From: Dehalococcoidia bacterium
GTDB lineage: Bacteria; Chloroflexota; Dehalococcoidia; Lucifugimonadales; Lucifugimonadaceae
Assembly: GCA_028285005.1 (NCBI GenBank)
Contig: JANQQP010000016.1
Span: forward strand, 83,640 to 147,639
Direction: 5' to 3'
Length of the DNA: 64,000 bases
Under the pieces are notes generated by a model. That model did not search any database and was not told where the DNA came from. It worked only from the letters and a program-made list of their open reading frames with translations. The translations under genes and the position numbers were made by a program. Shown here in pieces: positions 8,085 to 16,275 of this stretch (position 1 is its first letter; the number at the start of each line of letters is the position of its first letter).

Positions 8085-8816
8085 ATGAGCCGAATCCTTC
8101 TACTCTCTGATATCCACGCGAACTTGGCCGCACTCGACGCGGTTCTTTTCGACGCCGCCCGCCGCGCGGAGTTCGACGCGGTGTGGTCGCTTGGCGACGC
8201 GGTCGGCTATGGCCCGCGTCCGAATGAGTGCCTCGACCGACTTCGTGAGATCGAAGCCGTAACGATCTCCGGCAACCACGAGCTTGCGGCACTGGGCGAG
8301 ATCAGCGCCAGCGAATTCAATCCCTTCGCCAGGTTCGCTATCGAGTGGACTGCGAGCGCACTAACTCCAGAGTCCCGCGCCTACATCGAAGCGATGCCGC
8401 TTACCGCTGTGCACAGCGACTTCACACTGGCCCACGGCACGCCTCGTGACCCTGTCTGGGAGTATCTGACCGACATCGAGGTTGCTAAGGCGAACGTCGA
8501 TCAGATCGAGACTCTTCACTGCATCGTTGGCCATACGCACGTTCCTGCGGCATTCCGGGTGTCGAGAGATGACACAGAGCTCTGGCCAGGCGATGGCGAG
8601 GCAGTCAGCCTCAACGGCGCGAGGTGGTTCTTGAACCCGGGCAGCGTCGGCCAGCCAAGAGATGGTGACCCAAGGGCGGCGTATGCGTTGCTCGACTTGA
8701 GCGAAATGGTCGTCGAGTTTCGCCGAGTCGAGTATCCGATCGAAGAGACGCAGCGCCAGATGGAGGCTGTGGATCTGCCAGATATGCTCATCCAGCGGCT
8801 TAGCTTCGGCCGCTAG
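8085..8816 (+). CDS. Metallophosphoesterase of the YfcE/MJ0936-like family
   Basis: This 243-residue calcineurin-fold phosphoesterase begins at the ATG at 8085 (MSRILLLSDIHANLAALDAV). The dimetal motifs are in order: SDIHAN near residue 8, GDAVGYG (in SLGDAVGYGPRPNEC), ISGNHELAA, HGTPRD, VGHTHVPA and LNPGSVGQPRDGDPRAAYALLD. This pattern is shared with diadenosine tetraphosphatase-like and protein-phosphatase-like bacterial enzymes. The substrate is unknown; a nucleotide or phosphodiester is likely. It is divergent from thiL across about 175 nt. Confidence 0.88.
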   Translation: MSRILLLSDIHANLAALDAVLFDAARRAEFDAVWSLGDAVGYGPRPNECLDRLREIEAVTISGNHELAALGEISASEFNPFARFAIEWTASALTPESRAYIEAMPLTAVHSDFTLAHGTPRDPVWEYLTDIEVAKANVDQIETLHCIVGHTHVPAAFRVSRDDTELWPGDGEAVSLNGARWFLNPGSVGQPRDGDPRAAYALLDLSEMVVEFRRVEYPIEETQRQMEAVDLPDMLIQRLSFGR

Positions 8817-8916
8817 CGCTGTGAGGGGTGGCGAGGCTTCGCGCTGCGTGGGAACATGCTCTGGCGCGTTAGACCACACGCGCATCACAATCTGAATACG
8901 CCGCCCGGAGGGCACG

Positions 8917-9102
8917 ATGCCAGTTGTACAGATAGCGCTCTACTCAGGGCGCACGCCGGACCAGAAGGAAGCGATCGCAAAGGCCGTCACCAAGGCGATC
9001 TCCGACACCGCCGGGATCCCGGACGACGCGACCACGATCATCTTCCAGGAAGTCGACAAGCACGACTGGGCTGTCGGCGGAGTACCGGCCTCGAAGCAGT
9101 AG
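8917..9102 (+). CDS. 4-oxalocrotonate tautomerase family protein
   Basis: This 61-residue small tautomerase begins MPVVQIALYSGRTPDQKEAI. Pro2, exposed after Met removal, is the catalytic base of the family. The alpha helix with QKEAIAKAVTKAI and the following PDDATTIIFQEV strand fit the beta-alpha-beta fold, which works as a hexamer or trimer of dimers. It is a single-gene unit. The substrate is unknown; family members isomerise enol/keto dicarboxylates from aromatic degradation. The 275 nt after it, up to the tRNA, hold no convincing gene. Confidence 0.88.
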   Translation: MPVVQIALYSGRTPDQKEAIAKAVTKAISDTAGIPDDATTIIFQEVDKHDWAVGGVPASKQ

Positions 9103-9377
9103 AGGCCAGAGACCGGTTGGACGCGAACACGCTGCGTCGGAGTTCTTGCTACTGCGCTAGCTTTTGGATGACCAGCCCGGCGACGAGCTCTTCAAGCACC
9201 CAAAGCACGTAGGCGACGTGGATGCGGATTGCCGCCACGGCCATCGAATCGGTCTGTTCGGAGTGCCGACGAGAGCCAGTCAACCGACTCCCGCTTTCCA
9301 CAGAATCTCCGTGAATGGTCAGTAGTTGCGCGCTCGCCAAGTTGACATGCCGTAGGGCCTCAGTTTGAATGGTTCGC

Positions 9378-9452
9378 GGCGCGCTAGCTCAACGGCAGAG
9401 CAAGTGACTCTTAATCACTAGGTTCGGGGTTCGAATCCCCGGCGCGTCACCA
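9378..9452 (+). tRNA. tRNA-Lys (anticodon CTT), CCA encoded
   Basis: The full cloverleaf folds by hand. The acceptor pairs GGCGCGC with GCGCGTC, with A as discriminator and an encoded CCA. The D stem is GCTC/GAGC, the anticodon stem AGTGA/TCACT with loop CTCTTAA (anticodon CTT), and the T stem CGGGG/CCCCG with TTCGAAT loop. The part from 9394 to the end is repeated perfectly at 11042-11101, so this tRNA is the attachment site of the insert that follows. Confidence 0.95.
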
Positions 9453-9453
9453 A
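9394..9453 (+). repeat. Left 60-bp attachment-site repeat (attL-like, within tRNA-Lys)
   Basis: Sixty bases from the D-loop through CCA plus one base are identical to 11042-11101, in the same orientation. The identity stops abruptly at both ends. This is the arrangement left when an integrative element enters the 3' part of a tRNA gene and restores it. Confidence 0.88.
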
Positions 9454-9485
9454 GATCTGATGCTGTGAATCGAGGGGGCGCGACG

Positions 9486-9905
9486 ATGGCGAGTCGAGGC
9501 AATCGAGGAAGCGGGACTTCGTCTCGAAACAACGCGCGTTCAGCTCGTTCCAAGCAAATCGCGAGAAGCAAAGCGATTCAAAAGAACATCGCACAGCGAG
9601 AGTTCAACTACGGGGCTTTGGCAGGATTGATCGCAGCGCAGGTAACTGCGCAGCCTACGGTACAGCCGGTTTCACCGCCCGTGAACGAACCAATCGTTGT
9701 CGACATTGACTACCGCCGACTGGCCAAAGAAATCACCCGTGAACTCTGGGGCGAAGACCCACCCGGGACATTGATGGGGATTCGGCAGATCATCAAGCAG
9801 CAGCGCGCCGATCGGGATCTCGATCAGGAAACTCGCCAGTTTCTGGTAGAGACGGCCAACAAGCTTGATCGAGTTCTCGGATTTCTTGAGGACGATGCCG
9901 GATGA
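9486..9905 (+). CDS. Unknown protein, mini-element cargo 1
   Basis: This is a 139-residue protein I do not recognise. The first 50 residues are rich in Arg, Ser, Asn and Lys with repeated NARSARSKQIARSKAIQ-like segments, suggesting a nucleic-acid-binding or disordered tail. A Pro/Val/Thr linker follows (TAQPTVQPVSPPVNEP). The C-terminal half (DIDYRRLAKEITRELWG onward) is charged, helical and probably coiled. The ATG at 9486 has a G-rich GAGGGGG upstream; a GTG at 9465 is an alternative. It begins 34 nt after the tRNA CCA, inside the insert. No signal peptide or membrane segment. Confidence 0.6.
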   Translation: MASRGNRGSGTSSRNNARSARSKQIARSKAIQKNIAQREFNYGALAGLIAAQVTAQPTVQPVSPPVNEPIVVDIDYRRLAKEITRELWGEDPPGTLMGIRQIIKQQRADRDLDQETRQFLVETANKLDRVLGFLEDDAG

Positions 9906-10132
9906 TTGGGACGCCCACTCTAGCGTGTCTGGATGCGGTGAACTAACCGCCTACTAAATTCGCGGCGGCAGCCCATGGACTCATGGTCACAAGGGGCACA
10001 TGCGCCTCCAAATCTCGACGCAAGATCGAGAGAAGTACTTCACAACGCCGGCTCTCTCATCTGGGCCACAGGTGAATCTCCCTGTGGACCGCGGCGCTTG
10101 TGGTAAATAGTGCACAGATTGGATCGTCACCG

Positions 10133-10900
10133 CTAATTGCCGAGTCCTAGTAGATACCCAATTCCGTGCACCGCGGCTTGCGCCTGCCCAAGCGAAGTCA
10201 CGACGGCAGCTGTCGCCATGAAGGGTTCGGCCTTTGCTTTGACCGCGAGATAGACGAGGGCTTCATGAACTCCACGCAACCTACCGAATGCTTCCGAAAC
10301 TCGCCGAACAAAGGCTTGATTCTCAAGCGAATCTGGTGCAATCGCTGAGCCGGTCAATTGCGCAATCAGCTCGATGCTGGGCAGTAGACTGTATTCGGCA
10401 ACGGTCAGGATGTCGGATCGCATCGAACAGAGCTCAATCAGTTCCAGGGTATGGTTCTTGAGATCCGCTAGTTTCGTCGCCACGGCTTGTCGGGTGGCCG
10501 TGTCGAGTTTGAGATTCGGCGCCGACGCGATCGATCCAGGGTTCGGTTGCGCAACGCCTGAGCCGTCCGTACCACCGTCACCGGCGAGTATGGCCAATCC
10601 TTGCTCCACCGTGCCTAGGTCCCTGACCAATTCGGCCGCTGGCACGCGGTCATGATCAGTCACTCCAAGAATCGTCAGTGCCCGAAAGGGCCTTGACTGT
10701 TCCCGAAAATGGGCGAGTGTCTGTTTCCAGACTTCCGGATTCAGGTAGCTTGGATGCATGTGGATGGCGGATATCACGTCGTTGTTGACATTGATCAGTC
10801 CGGTCGCGTCATCGTCAGAAACGACGTGGTGTTGGATCGATCGCACAGTTGCGGTGAGACGCGTGCACGCCATCTCCAGCTGTTTCATCTGCCTTTCCAT
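10133..10900 (-). CDS. Unknown helical protein, mini-element cargo 2
   Basis: This is a 255-residue protein I do not recognise. A strong GGAGGT 7 nt upstream fixes the start at the ATG at 10900 (MERQMKQLEMAC) rather than at 10984. The N-terminal 40 residues look like an amphipathic helix. A middle segment contains a Gly/Asp-rich loop (AGDGGTDGSG). The C-terminal half is a run of predicted helices ending in a hydrophobic Ala/Gly-rich stretch (GIGYLLGLGN). No signal peptide, catalytic signature or zinc site is visible. It faces the other cargo gene with 227 nt between. Confidence 0.6.
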   Translation of the reverse strand: MERQMKQLEMACTRLTATVRSIQHHVVSDDDATGLINVNNDVISAIHMHPSYLNPEVWKQTLAHFREQSRPFRALTILGVTDHDRVPAAELVRDLGTVEQGLAILAGDGGTDGSGVAQPNPGSIASAPNLKLDTATRQAVATKLADLKNHTLELIELCSMRSDILTVAEYSLLPSIELIAQLTGSAIAPDSLENQAFVRRVSEAFGRLRGVHEALVYLAVKAKAEPFMATAAVVTSLGQAQAAVHGIGYLLGLGN

Positions 10901-11041
10901 TGATCGACCTCCACCAAAGTCAAATTCGTTCCTAGCGTGATTTCGCAACATATCAAGCGAACGCGTGATGGCGCGAGTCAACAACGTACGCGGCTCGATT
11001 CCCGGCGATGACAGTGGATCTTCGTCCGGGCATTTTGGTTG

Positions 11042-11101
11042 GGCAGAGCAAGTGACTCTTAATCACTAGGTTCGGGGTTCGAATCCCCGGCGCGTCACCA
11101 A
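11042..11101 (+). repeat. Right 60-bp attachment-site repeat (attR-like, tRNA-Lys 3' remnant)
   Basis: This is a perfect copy of 9394-9453, lacking the 5' acceptor strand and most of the D arm, so it cannot form a tRNA. It is best read as the displaced original 3' end of the tRNA gene. Confidence 0.88.
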
Positions 11102-11340
11102 CTCAGAGGACACTCAGAATGAAGCTAACTGCGCGTTCCGAGTGATTCCAGAACTGATTCTGAATCGCCGGGTTGACCCTATCTCTGTCGGGAATTTAGA
11201 TGGGTCAAATGTCAGGAATCGACGACACCATCTGTGACGCAGTCGTTTACCTCTGCAAAGATACTGACGATGCGATGGTAGGACCAAAGGGCCCGTAGTT
11301 GCCTGAGATAGGCTTCCTGACTCAATCGGCGTTACCTCAG

Positions 11341-11346
11341 TACAAT
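11341..11346 (+). promoter_or_regulatory. -10 element of alkD, leaderless configuration
   Basis: TACAAT ends 7 nt before the ATG at 11354. A CTGACT 18 nt further upstream could be a -35. GTACAATTGC matches the rsfS promoter exactly. Confidence 0.55.
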
Positions 11347-11353
11347 TGCGGCC

Positions 11354-12022
11354 ATGGAACTCAAAGAAGCGCTCGCCCGACTTGAAGAGCTCGGAACCGA
11401 AAAGGTGAGAGCCCAAAACGCGAAGCTCGGTGCGGGAGACAACCAGTTTGGTGTCAAACTCGGAGACATCCGCAAACTGGCGAAAGAGATCAAGACCGAC
11501 CACGATCTGGCGATGGACCTCTGGAAGATGGGGAACATCGATGGGCAACTGTTAGCGGTCCTGCTGATGAAGCCGAAGGAACTTTCGGCTGAACAGATGG
11601 ATCAGGTCGTCAGATCGGCCGACTTCGAACAGGTTGCGGACTGGCTCAATGCATACGTGGTCAAGCGTCATCCTGACAAGGAGACTCTGCGTCAACGCTG
11701 GATGGCAGACAGTGATCCGATGGCATCTCGCGCAGGCTGGAACCTTACTGCGGAGCGGATTTCGAAAACCCCCGATGGTCTCGATCTCACATCCCTTCTA
11801 GACCGCATCGAGTCAGAGATGGCGAACGCCTCACCGCAAGCGCAGTGGACGATGAACTCGGCCCTGGTGGAGATCGGAATCAACTTCCCTGAGCACCGGA
11901 GCAGGGCCATCGCAATTGGAGAGAAGCTGGGAGTCTTCCGCGACTACCCGGTCTCGAGAGGCTGCACCTCGCCATTTGCGCCGATCTGGATCAATGCGAT
12001 GGTTGGCACAACCGCCAGCTAG
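11354..12022 (+). CDS. DNA alkylation repair protein, AlkD-like HEAT-repeat glycosylase
   Basis: This 222-residue protein of the DNA alkylation repair family (PF08713) excises alkylated bases using a stack of HEAT repeats. Features are the N-terminal helix MELKEALARLEELGTEKV, GVKLGDIRKLAKEIK, WKMGNIDGQLLAVLLMKP near residue 58, DWLNAYVVKR, and WNLTAERISKTPDGLD. Length matches the shorter cytoplasmic members. It is the first gene outside the tRNA-Lys insert, with its own promoter. Orthology to the well-studied Bacillus AlkD, as opposed to a related subfamily, is not certain. Confidence 0.82.
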   Translation: MELKEALARLEELGTEKVRAQNAKLGAGDNQFGVKLGDIRKLAKEIKTDHDLAMDLWKMGNIDGQLLAVLLMKPKELSAEQMDQVVRSADFEQVADWLNAYVVKRHPDKETLRQRWMADSDPMASRAGWNLTAERISKTPDGLDLTSLLDRIESEMANASPQAQWTMNSALVEIGINFPEHRSRAIAIGEKLGVFRDYPVSRGCTSPFAPIWINAMVGTTAS

Positions 12023-12274
12023 ACGGTCATGGCGGTCATCAGCAGTGAGCGGTCGAAGCCGTTCGAAGCGTCCTTCCAAGCGTCACTACTAAACGCGCTA
12101 AGTCTGCCACCCTACGTACTCGCTACAGGTCGACCTTAGGGGTGACCTCGACCCTGTTGCTCGGAGACCACCGAAGGCCTTCCGTGTTCCGATTCGTGGG
12201 ATATCATCCCGCCGCCAATCATCTCCAGTCAGCCCCGCAGCCTATCTGCACCATCACCGAGCCCTCACACTGAA

Positions 12275-13138
12275 ATGGCGAACATGAAAAGCTCAACCCA
12301 GGGTGTGTCAGTCCCCGCGCTGTTCTTCCGGTTCAAATGGCGTATCAGCCTGACCCTCAGTCTCGTCTTGATAGAGGCGGCACTGACCCTGTTCTTCCCC
12401 CTCGCCATCGGCCTCGCCGTAAACGACCTGGTCGACGACAGCTACGCCGGCATCATCATCCTGGCTGGACTTACGTCCGGACTGCTGGTCATTGGCACGG
12501 CGAGAAGGTTCTACGATACCCGTGCCTACTCTGGCATCTACCGCATTGTGGCGAGCGAGATGGTCGATCGTGAGCAGAGCAAAGGGACTGACGTCTCAAC
12601 AATCTCCGCCCGGTCTTCGTTGCTGACCGAACTGGTTGAGTTCCTTGAGAACTCGCTCCCGGAGATTGTGACCTCATTGATAGGCGTGGTTGGGATCCTG
12701 GTGATCCTGGCGGGGATCAACATCTGGGTCTTCCTGGCCAGCCTCGGACTGCTCCTGATTGTGATCGTCACCTACTGGATCACAGGTGGGCGGAACCTGC
12801 GGCTGAATGCCGGGTACAACAACGAGTTGGAGCGGCGTGTAGATGCGCTTTCGGCAGGGAATAGGCGCGGCATCTTTCTCCACTTCGCCAGGCTGATGCG
12901 ATGGAACGTCCGACTGTCCGATCTGGAGACGAGCAACTACTTCGTCTTCTTCGCCGGGGTCGTCGCCCTGGTTATCTTTGCCCCGTTCGCCCTGATAAAC
13001 GACGATGTGGAGGTTGGCTTCGTCACCGCCGCCTTGCTGTATGTCTTCCAGTACATTGAAGGTCTGGTCACTGCTCCGTACTATCTCCAGCAGGGCATTC
13101 GGCTCAAGGAGATCTCTGGCCGGCTAAGCTCCGACTAA
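12275..13138 (+). CDS. ABC transporter six-transmembrane domain protein without ATPase
   Basis: This 287-residue integral membrane protein resembles the transmembrane half of type I ABC exporters (ABC_membrane_3-like). Hydrophobic segments are visible near residues 23-46, 58-75, 129-148, 150-168, 218-240 and 250-265. The cytoplasmic loop contains RFYDTRAYSGIYRIVASEMV, typical of exporter coupling regions. No Walker motifs are present and neither neighbour encodes an ATPase. Standalone proteins of this type are known. The start at 12275 has no clear Shine-Dalgarno; a second ATG lies three codons later. Confidence 0.8.
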   Translation: MANMKSSTQGVSVPALFFRFKWRISLTLSLVLIEAALTLFFPLAIGLAVNDLVDDSYAGIIILAGLTSGLLVIGTARRFYDTRAYSGIYRIVASEMVDREQSKGTDVSTISARSSLLTELVEFLENSLPEIVTSLIGVVGILVILAGINIWVFLASLGLLLIVIVTYWITGGRNLRLNAGYNNELERRVDALSAGNRRGIFLHFARLMRWNVRLSDLETSNYFVFFAGVVALVIFAPFALINDDVEVGFVTAALLYVFQYIEGLVTAPYYLQQGIRLKEISGRLSSD

Positions 13139-13264
13139 CTGAGTCGGCGCGGTACCAGTTCTAGCCGTCGACTCGTGAGGTGTCGCCTTTCGACTCCGAC
13201 TAGTCGCTTTTTGCTGTTGTGCCGGAGTCGAAGTGCAGGCTCGGCGACCCAACTGGCCGACACG

Positions 13265-14347
13265 ATGTCAGAACTCGTGAACAGGGGGACAAATCCAGAC
13301 TTGATGGCTGCTAATCAGTTAGAGTTTCCACGACTGTTAACGACTCGGAGACTTCAGGAATTGCAGAACGTTATTGACACCCCCATGGACTACGCTGACC
13401 GGATCCGACAAGAGCTGGGGAACTGCCTGGTTGAGACAGCTCTCCCTATCGGCGAGAAGTTCGTAGACAAGGTTCGGGATCGCTACGATCTTGGCGATCG
13501 CATCGTGCTCATCACGACCGACCGGCAAAGTGCCTTCGACCGGGTCCTGGCCGCTATTCCATTCAAGGGACAGGTGCTCAACCAGACGAGCGAGTGGTGG
13601 TTTGAACAGACTCGCCACATCGTGCCAAACCATGTCCTGTCAATTCCCGATCCAAACGTCACAATCGCCAGGAAATGCTCCGTGTTTCCGATTGAGTTCG
13701 TGGTGCGCGGATACATCACAGGGTCCACCAGCACCTCCCTGTGGACCGTTTACCAGAGCGGTCAACGCCAGTACTGCGGCAACGATTTGCCCGACGGCCT
13801 TGTAAAGAACCAAAAGCTAGGAGCGAATGTCGTCACGCCGACCACTAAAGGCGAGCACGACCGTCCGATCAGTCCTGATGAGATCGTGTCGGAGAACTGG
13901 ATGACCGCTGACGATTGGGAACAGTGCAGCCAGATTGCGCTGGAACTCTTCGCCTTCGGCCAGGCGCGGGCAGCCGAGCACGGCCTGGTGCTGGTCGATA
14001 CCAAGTATGAGATGGGACGCGATCAGAACGGCGAAATCCGTCTGGTGGACGAAATCCACACCCCCGACTCCAGTCGCTACTGGATAGCTGACACGTACCA
14101 GGAGCGTTTTGAGGCGGAACAGGAACCCGACAACGTTGACAAGGAGTTCCTCCGTCTCTGGTTCACGGAGAACTCCAACCCCTATGAAGACGAGGTTCTT
14201 CCACCAGCACCGGATGACCTTGTGATCGAACTCTCCAGGCGCTACATCTACCTGTACGAGAAGATCACCGGCCGCTCGTTCGAGTTTCCAGACGCGGACC
14301 AATCGATCGAGGCACGCCTGGCAAGCAATCTTGCCGGAGTCGTCTGA
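13265..14347 (+). CDS. purC: Phosphoribosylaminoimidazole-succinocarboxamide synthase
   Basis: This 360-residue SAICAR synthetase joins aspartate to CAIR in purine synthesis, using ATP. Diagnostic motifs are ITTDRQSAFDRVL, the GQVLNQTSEWWF region, EFVVRGYITGSTSTSLW, the LVDTKYEMG strand and VDEIHTPDSSRYW. It belongs to the longer class (over 290 residues), with a C-terminal extension ending in an EKITGRSFEFP helix. The start is uncertain: ATGs at 13265, 13304 and 13385 all precede conserved sequence, which begins near DYADRIRQEL. No other pur gene is in the window. Confidence 0.92.
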   Translation: MSELVNRGTNPDLMAANQLEFPRLLTTRRLQELQNVIDTPMDYADRIRQELGNCLVETALPIGEKFVDKVRDRYDLGDRIVLITTDRQSAFDRVLAAIPFKGQVLNQTSEWWFEQTRHIVPNHVLSIPDPNVTIARKCSVFPIEFVVRGYITGSTSTSLWTVYQSGQRQYCGNDLPDGLVKNQKLGANVVTPTTKGEHDRPISPDEIVSENWMTADDWEQCSQIALELFAFGQARAAEHGLVLVDTKYEMGRDQNGEIRLVDEIHTPDSSRYWIADTYQERFEAEQEPDNVDKEFLRLWFTENSNPYEDEVLPPAPDDLVIELSRRYIYLYEKITGRSFEFPDADQSIEARLASNLAGVV

Positions 14348-14470
14348 ACCGCTGGCTAACCGGGCGATGACTCACACCAGACCGGCGAGAGTTATAGCCG
14401 CCTCTGCTTCAATCGACGCCTAATCGCGGCCGCTTGAATCGTCGTCATCCACGCCAACGCCTCTATGCTC

Positions 14471-15226
14471 TTACCCGCGGCCTATGTACGGCATCTTCGT
14501 TGCCATGATCGTCATGAACTGGACGTTCGTGTCTAGCGGCAGGTTGGCGATGAACAGGATCTGTTCGCCGACATAGCTCACGTCGAACGTAGGTTCGGGA
14601 ACCATCTCGCCGTTAGCCTGCGGCACGCCGCCGGCCATTCTGGCAGTCATCGGTGTTGCTGCATTTCCGATATCGATCTGCGAACAGGCGATGTTGTACT
14701 TGCGACCATCGAGCGCAGTTGAGCGAGTCATGCCGGTTACGCCGTGCTTGGTCGCGGTATAAGCAGCGGAACCGGGTCGCGGCACGTATGCAGATATCGA
14801 CCCGTTGTTGATGATTCGACCACCCATCGGGTCCTGATCCTTCATGATGAGCATCGCCTCACGGGTGCAGAGGAATGTTCCCGTCAGGTTGATATCGACC
14901 ACCATCTGCCATTTTTCTGGCGTGATCTCCTCGAGTGACGGCGCGGGGGTGTTGGTGCCGGCGTTGTTGAACAGCACGTCAAGCCGACCGAAGGTATCCA
15001 TGGTCTTCTTGAACACATCGGCCACGGAATCGGCCTTGCCGGCGTCGGCGGATACTGGCAGGGCATTTCCGGAGTTTTCGCCAGCCAGGCTCGCGGTCTC
15101 TTCCAGAGCCTCAAGCCTCCGGCCGACAAGCGTCACCTTGTAACCATCTCCAAGTAGCGCCAGTGCTGCGCTTCGACCCACGCCACTTCCGGCTCCTGTG
15201 ATCACTGCGACCTTGTTGTCGGCCAT
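14471..15226 (-). CDS. SDR-family oxidoreductase
   Basis: This 251-residue classical SDR has [17 protein letters not shown] at the N-terminus, FNNAGTN near residue 88, the catalytic Ser in NNGSISAY, and the YTATKHG active site. The C-terminal substrate lobe ([15 protein letters not shown]) differs from the usual PVDGG ending, so it belongs to another SDR branch than the gene at 1202. An AG-rich Shine-Dalgarno (GGGGAGC) precedes the ATG. The substrate is unknown. It stands alone between purC and a methyltransferase. Confidence 0.9.
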   Translation of the reverse strand: MADNKVAVITGAGSGVGRSAALALLGDGYKVTLVGRRLEALEETASLAGENSGNALPVSADAGKADSVADVFKKTMDTFGRLDVLFNNAGTNTPAPSLEEITPEKWQMVVDINLTGTFLCTREAMLIMKDQDPMGGRIINNGSISAYVPRPGSAAYTATKHGVTGMTRSTALDGRKYNIACSQIDIGNAATPMTARMAGGVPQANGEMVPEPTFDVSYVGEQILFIANLPLDTNVQFMTIMATKMPYIGRG

Positions 15227-15428
15227 AAGAAATGCTCCCCTGAGAAATGTCTGATTGCTGAGCGGAGAGTCTATTCCTGGCAGCGACCACGGACAAGTCA
15301 GATCTGGTCGGACAGCCGACTTGAGGTTTCGCGCAAATCGCCTGAGTGGCGCAGGAAATCCTGCGGCAACTGCTACTCCAAGTCATTGCGGCACAGATTT
15401 CAGAGACTGGCCAGCTCCGGACGGTGGT

Positions 15429-16106
15429 TCAGCGTCGCTGCCACACGCCTTCCCACTGCGACCATGTTCCCGATAGTGGCGGCGCTCGATGAGTCACGTC
15501 TTCCGTCACATGGACGATTGGATGAAAATCGGCCTCAAGGCGCTCTGCGATCTCAAGGCGACTGAAAAAGTGGATCAACAGGGCCTCTTTCGGCCCGTCG
15601 TCGTAGCGTACGGTGAGTCCTCCGGCTCCGTCCCGCTCCACGACGCTATGCTGCCTGACAATTTCGGTGGATACCGAGTTCACTCTCAGGAAAAACAGTC
15701 CTCCAGGACGCAGCACCTGAGCCACTCGACTGAAGTAGCTACTTACCTGAGCCGCGTTCCCGTGCTGGAACACCTGGAGCGCAACCAGATAATCGAACTT
15801 TCGGCCGTTGTCTTCAAACGTCGTGAAGTCGTCGCAGATCAGCCGATCTGGCTCGATACCTGGCCGCTGCTCGGATAACTGGCGCAGCGCCTCGGCGGAG
15901 ACATCCAGTCCGATTAGCTGGAGACCGTGATCGACGAGCGGCAGAAAATTCCTGCCGTTGCCACAACCGACATAAAGTCCTGTCCACTGGTGGTCAGGGT
16001 CGTAGTGGTCCAGAGTCTCAGTGATCTTTGCCACGAACGGAAGAGGCGGATCTCCAACGTAGCGACCGGTTCGATATTCGGCGTCCCAACTCGAAGCGAT
16101 CGACAT
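15429..16106 (-). CDS. Class I SAM-dependent methyltransferase
   Basis: This is a 225-residue Rossmann-fold methyltransferase. Motif I is GLYVGCGNGRNFLPLV near residue 43, followed by the acidic residue of motif II in IGLDVSAEAL. FDYLVALQVFQH fits motif IV, and LRPGGLFFLRVNS fits motif V/VI. The C-terminus (HFFSRLEIAERLEADFHPI) resembles tellurite-resistance/TehB-like enzymes, but the acceptor cannot be assigned. A strong AGGAGA precedes the ATG. Single-gene unit. Confidence 0.85.
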   Translation of the reverse strand: MSIASSWDAEYRTGRYVGDPPLPFVAKITETLDHYDPDHQWTGLYVGCGNGRNFLPLVDHGLQLIGLDVSAEALRQLSEQRPGIEPDRLICDDFTTFEDNGRKFDYLVALQVFQHGNAAQVSSYFSRVAQVLRPGGLFFLRVNSVSTEIVRQHSVVERDGAGGLTVRYDDGPKEALLIHFFSRLEIAERLEADFHPIVHVTEDVTHRAPPLSGTWSQWEGVWQRR

Positions 16107-16193
16107 TCGAAGACGTCTCCTGTCCTAAGACCCAAGAATCAGGCGGCAGCGACCACACTTGGTAAGGGGAGTGATGCTTGCCCGGGACAGGCT

Positions 16194-16234
16194 ACAACGT
16201 CACCTGCTCAACAAACGAGCAGGTGGCGCTTTGT
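16194..16234 (-). terminator. Long hairpin, possible terminator of the VOC gene
   Basis: A perfect 9-bp stem (CACCTGCTC with GAGCAGGTG) has a 7-nt loop, extended by further pairs ACAACG with CG and TTGT. It lies about 40 nt after the VOC stop at 16276, reading leftward. There is no clear T-run, so it may be a bidirectional or weak terminator. Confidence 0.45.
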
Positions 16235-16275
16235 GGAACGGCGCGACTCCGGCAAATGGCCAAACTTTCGTGGTG

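Larger units (their letters stand above)
9394..11101 (+). mobile_element. Small tRNA-Lys-integrated element without integrase
   Basis: A 1.6 kb insert lies between two perfect 60-bp direct repeats derived from tRNA-Lys. It contains two convergent unrecognised genes (9486-9905 plus, 10133-10900 minus) and nothing resembling an integrase, excisionase or replication gene. It could be a satellite mobilised in trans or the remnant of a larger element. The perfect repeat argues for recent insertion or purifying pressure on the tRNA copy. Base composition is slightly lower in GC than the neighbours. Confidence 0.7.

Noticed and set aside
9149..9340. 63-residue minus-strand frame between the tautomerase gene and tRNA-Lys
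   Set aside because: It has a mildly hydrophobic C-terminal half but no ribosome-binding site and no recognisable feature, so support is too weak.
11042..11101. Second tRNA-Lys gene
   Set aside because: The 5' acceptor strand and most of the D arm are missing and the upstream sequence cannot pair, so it is a 3' remnant.
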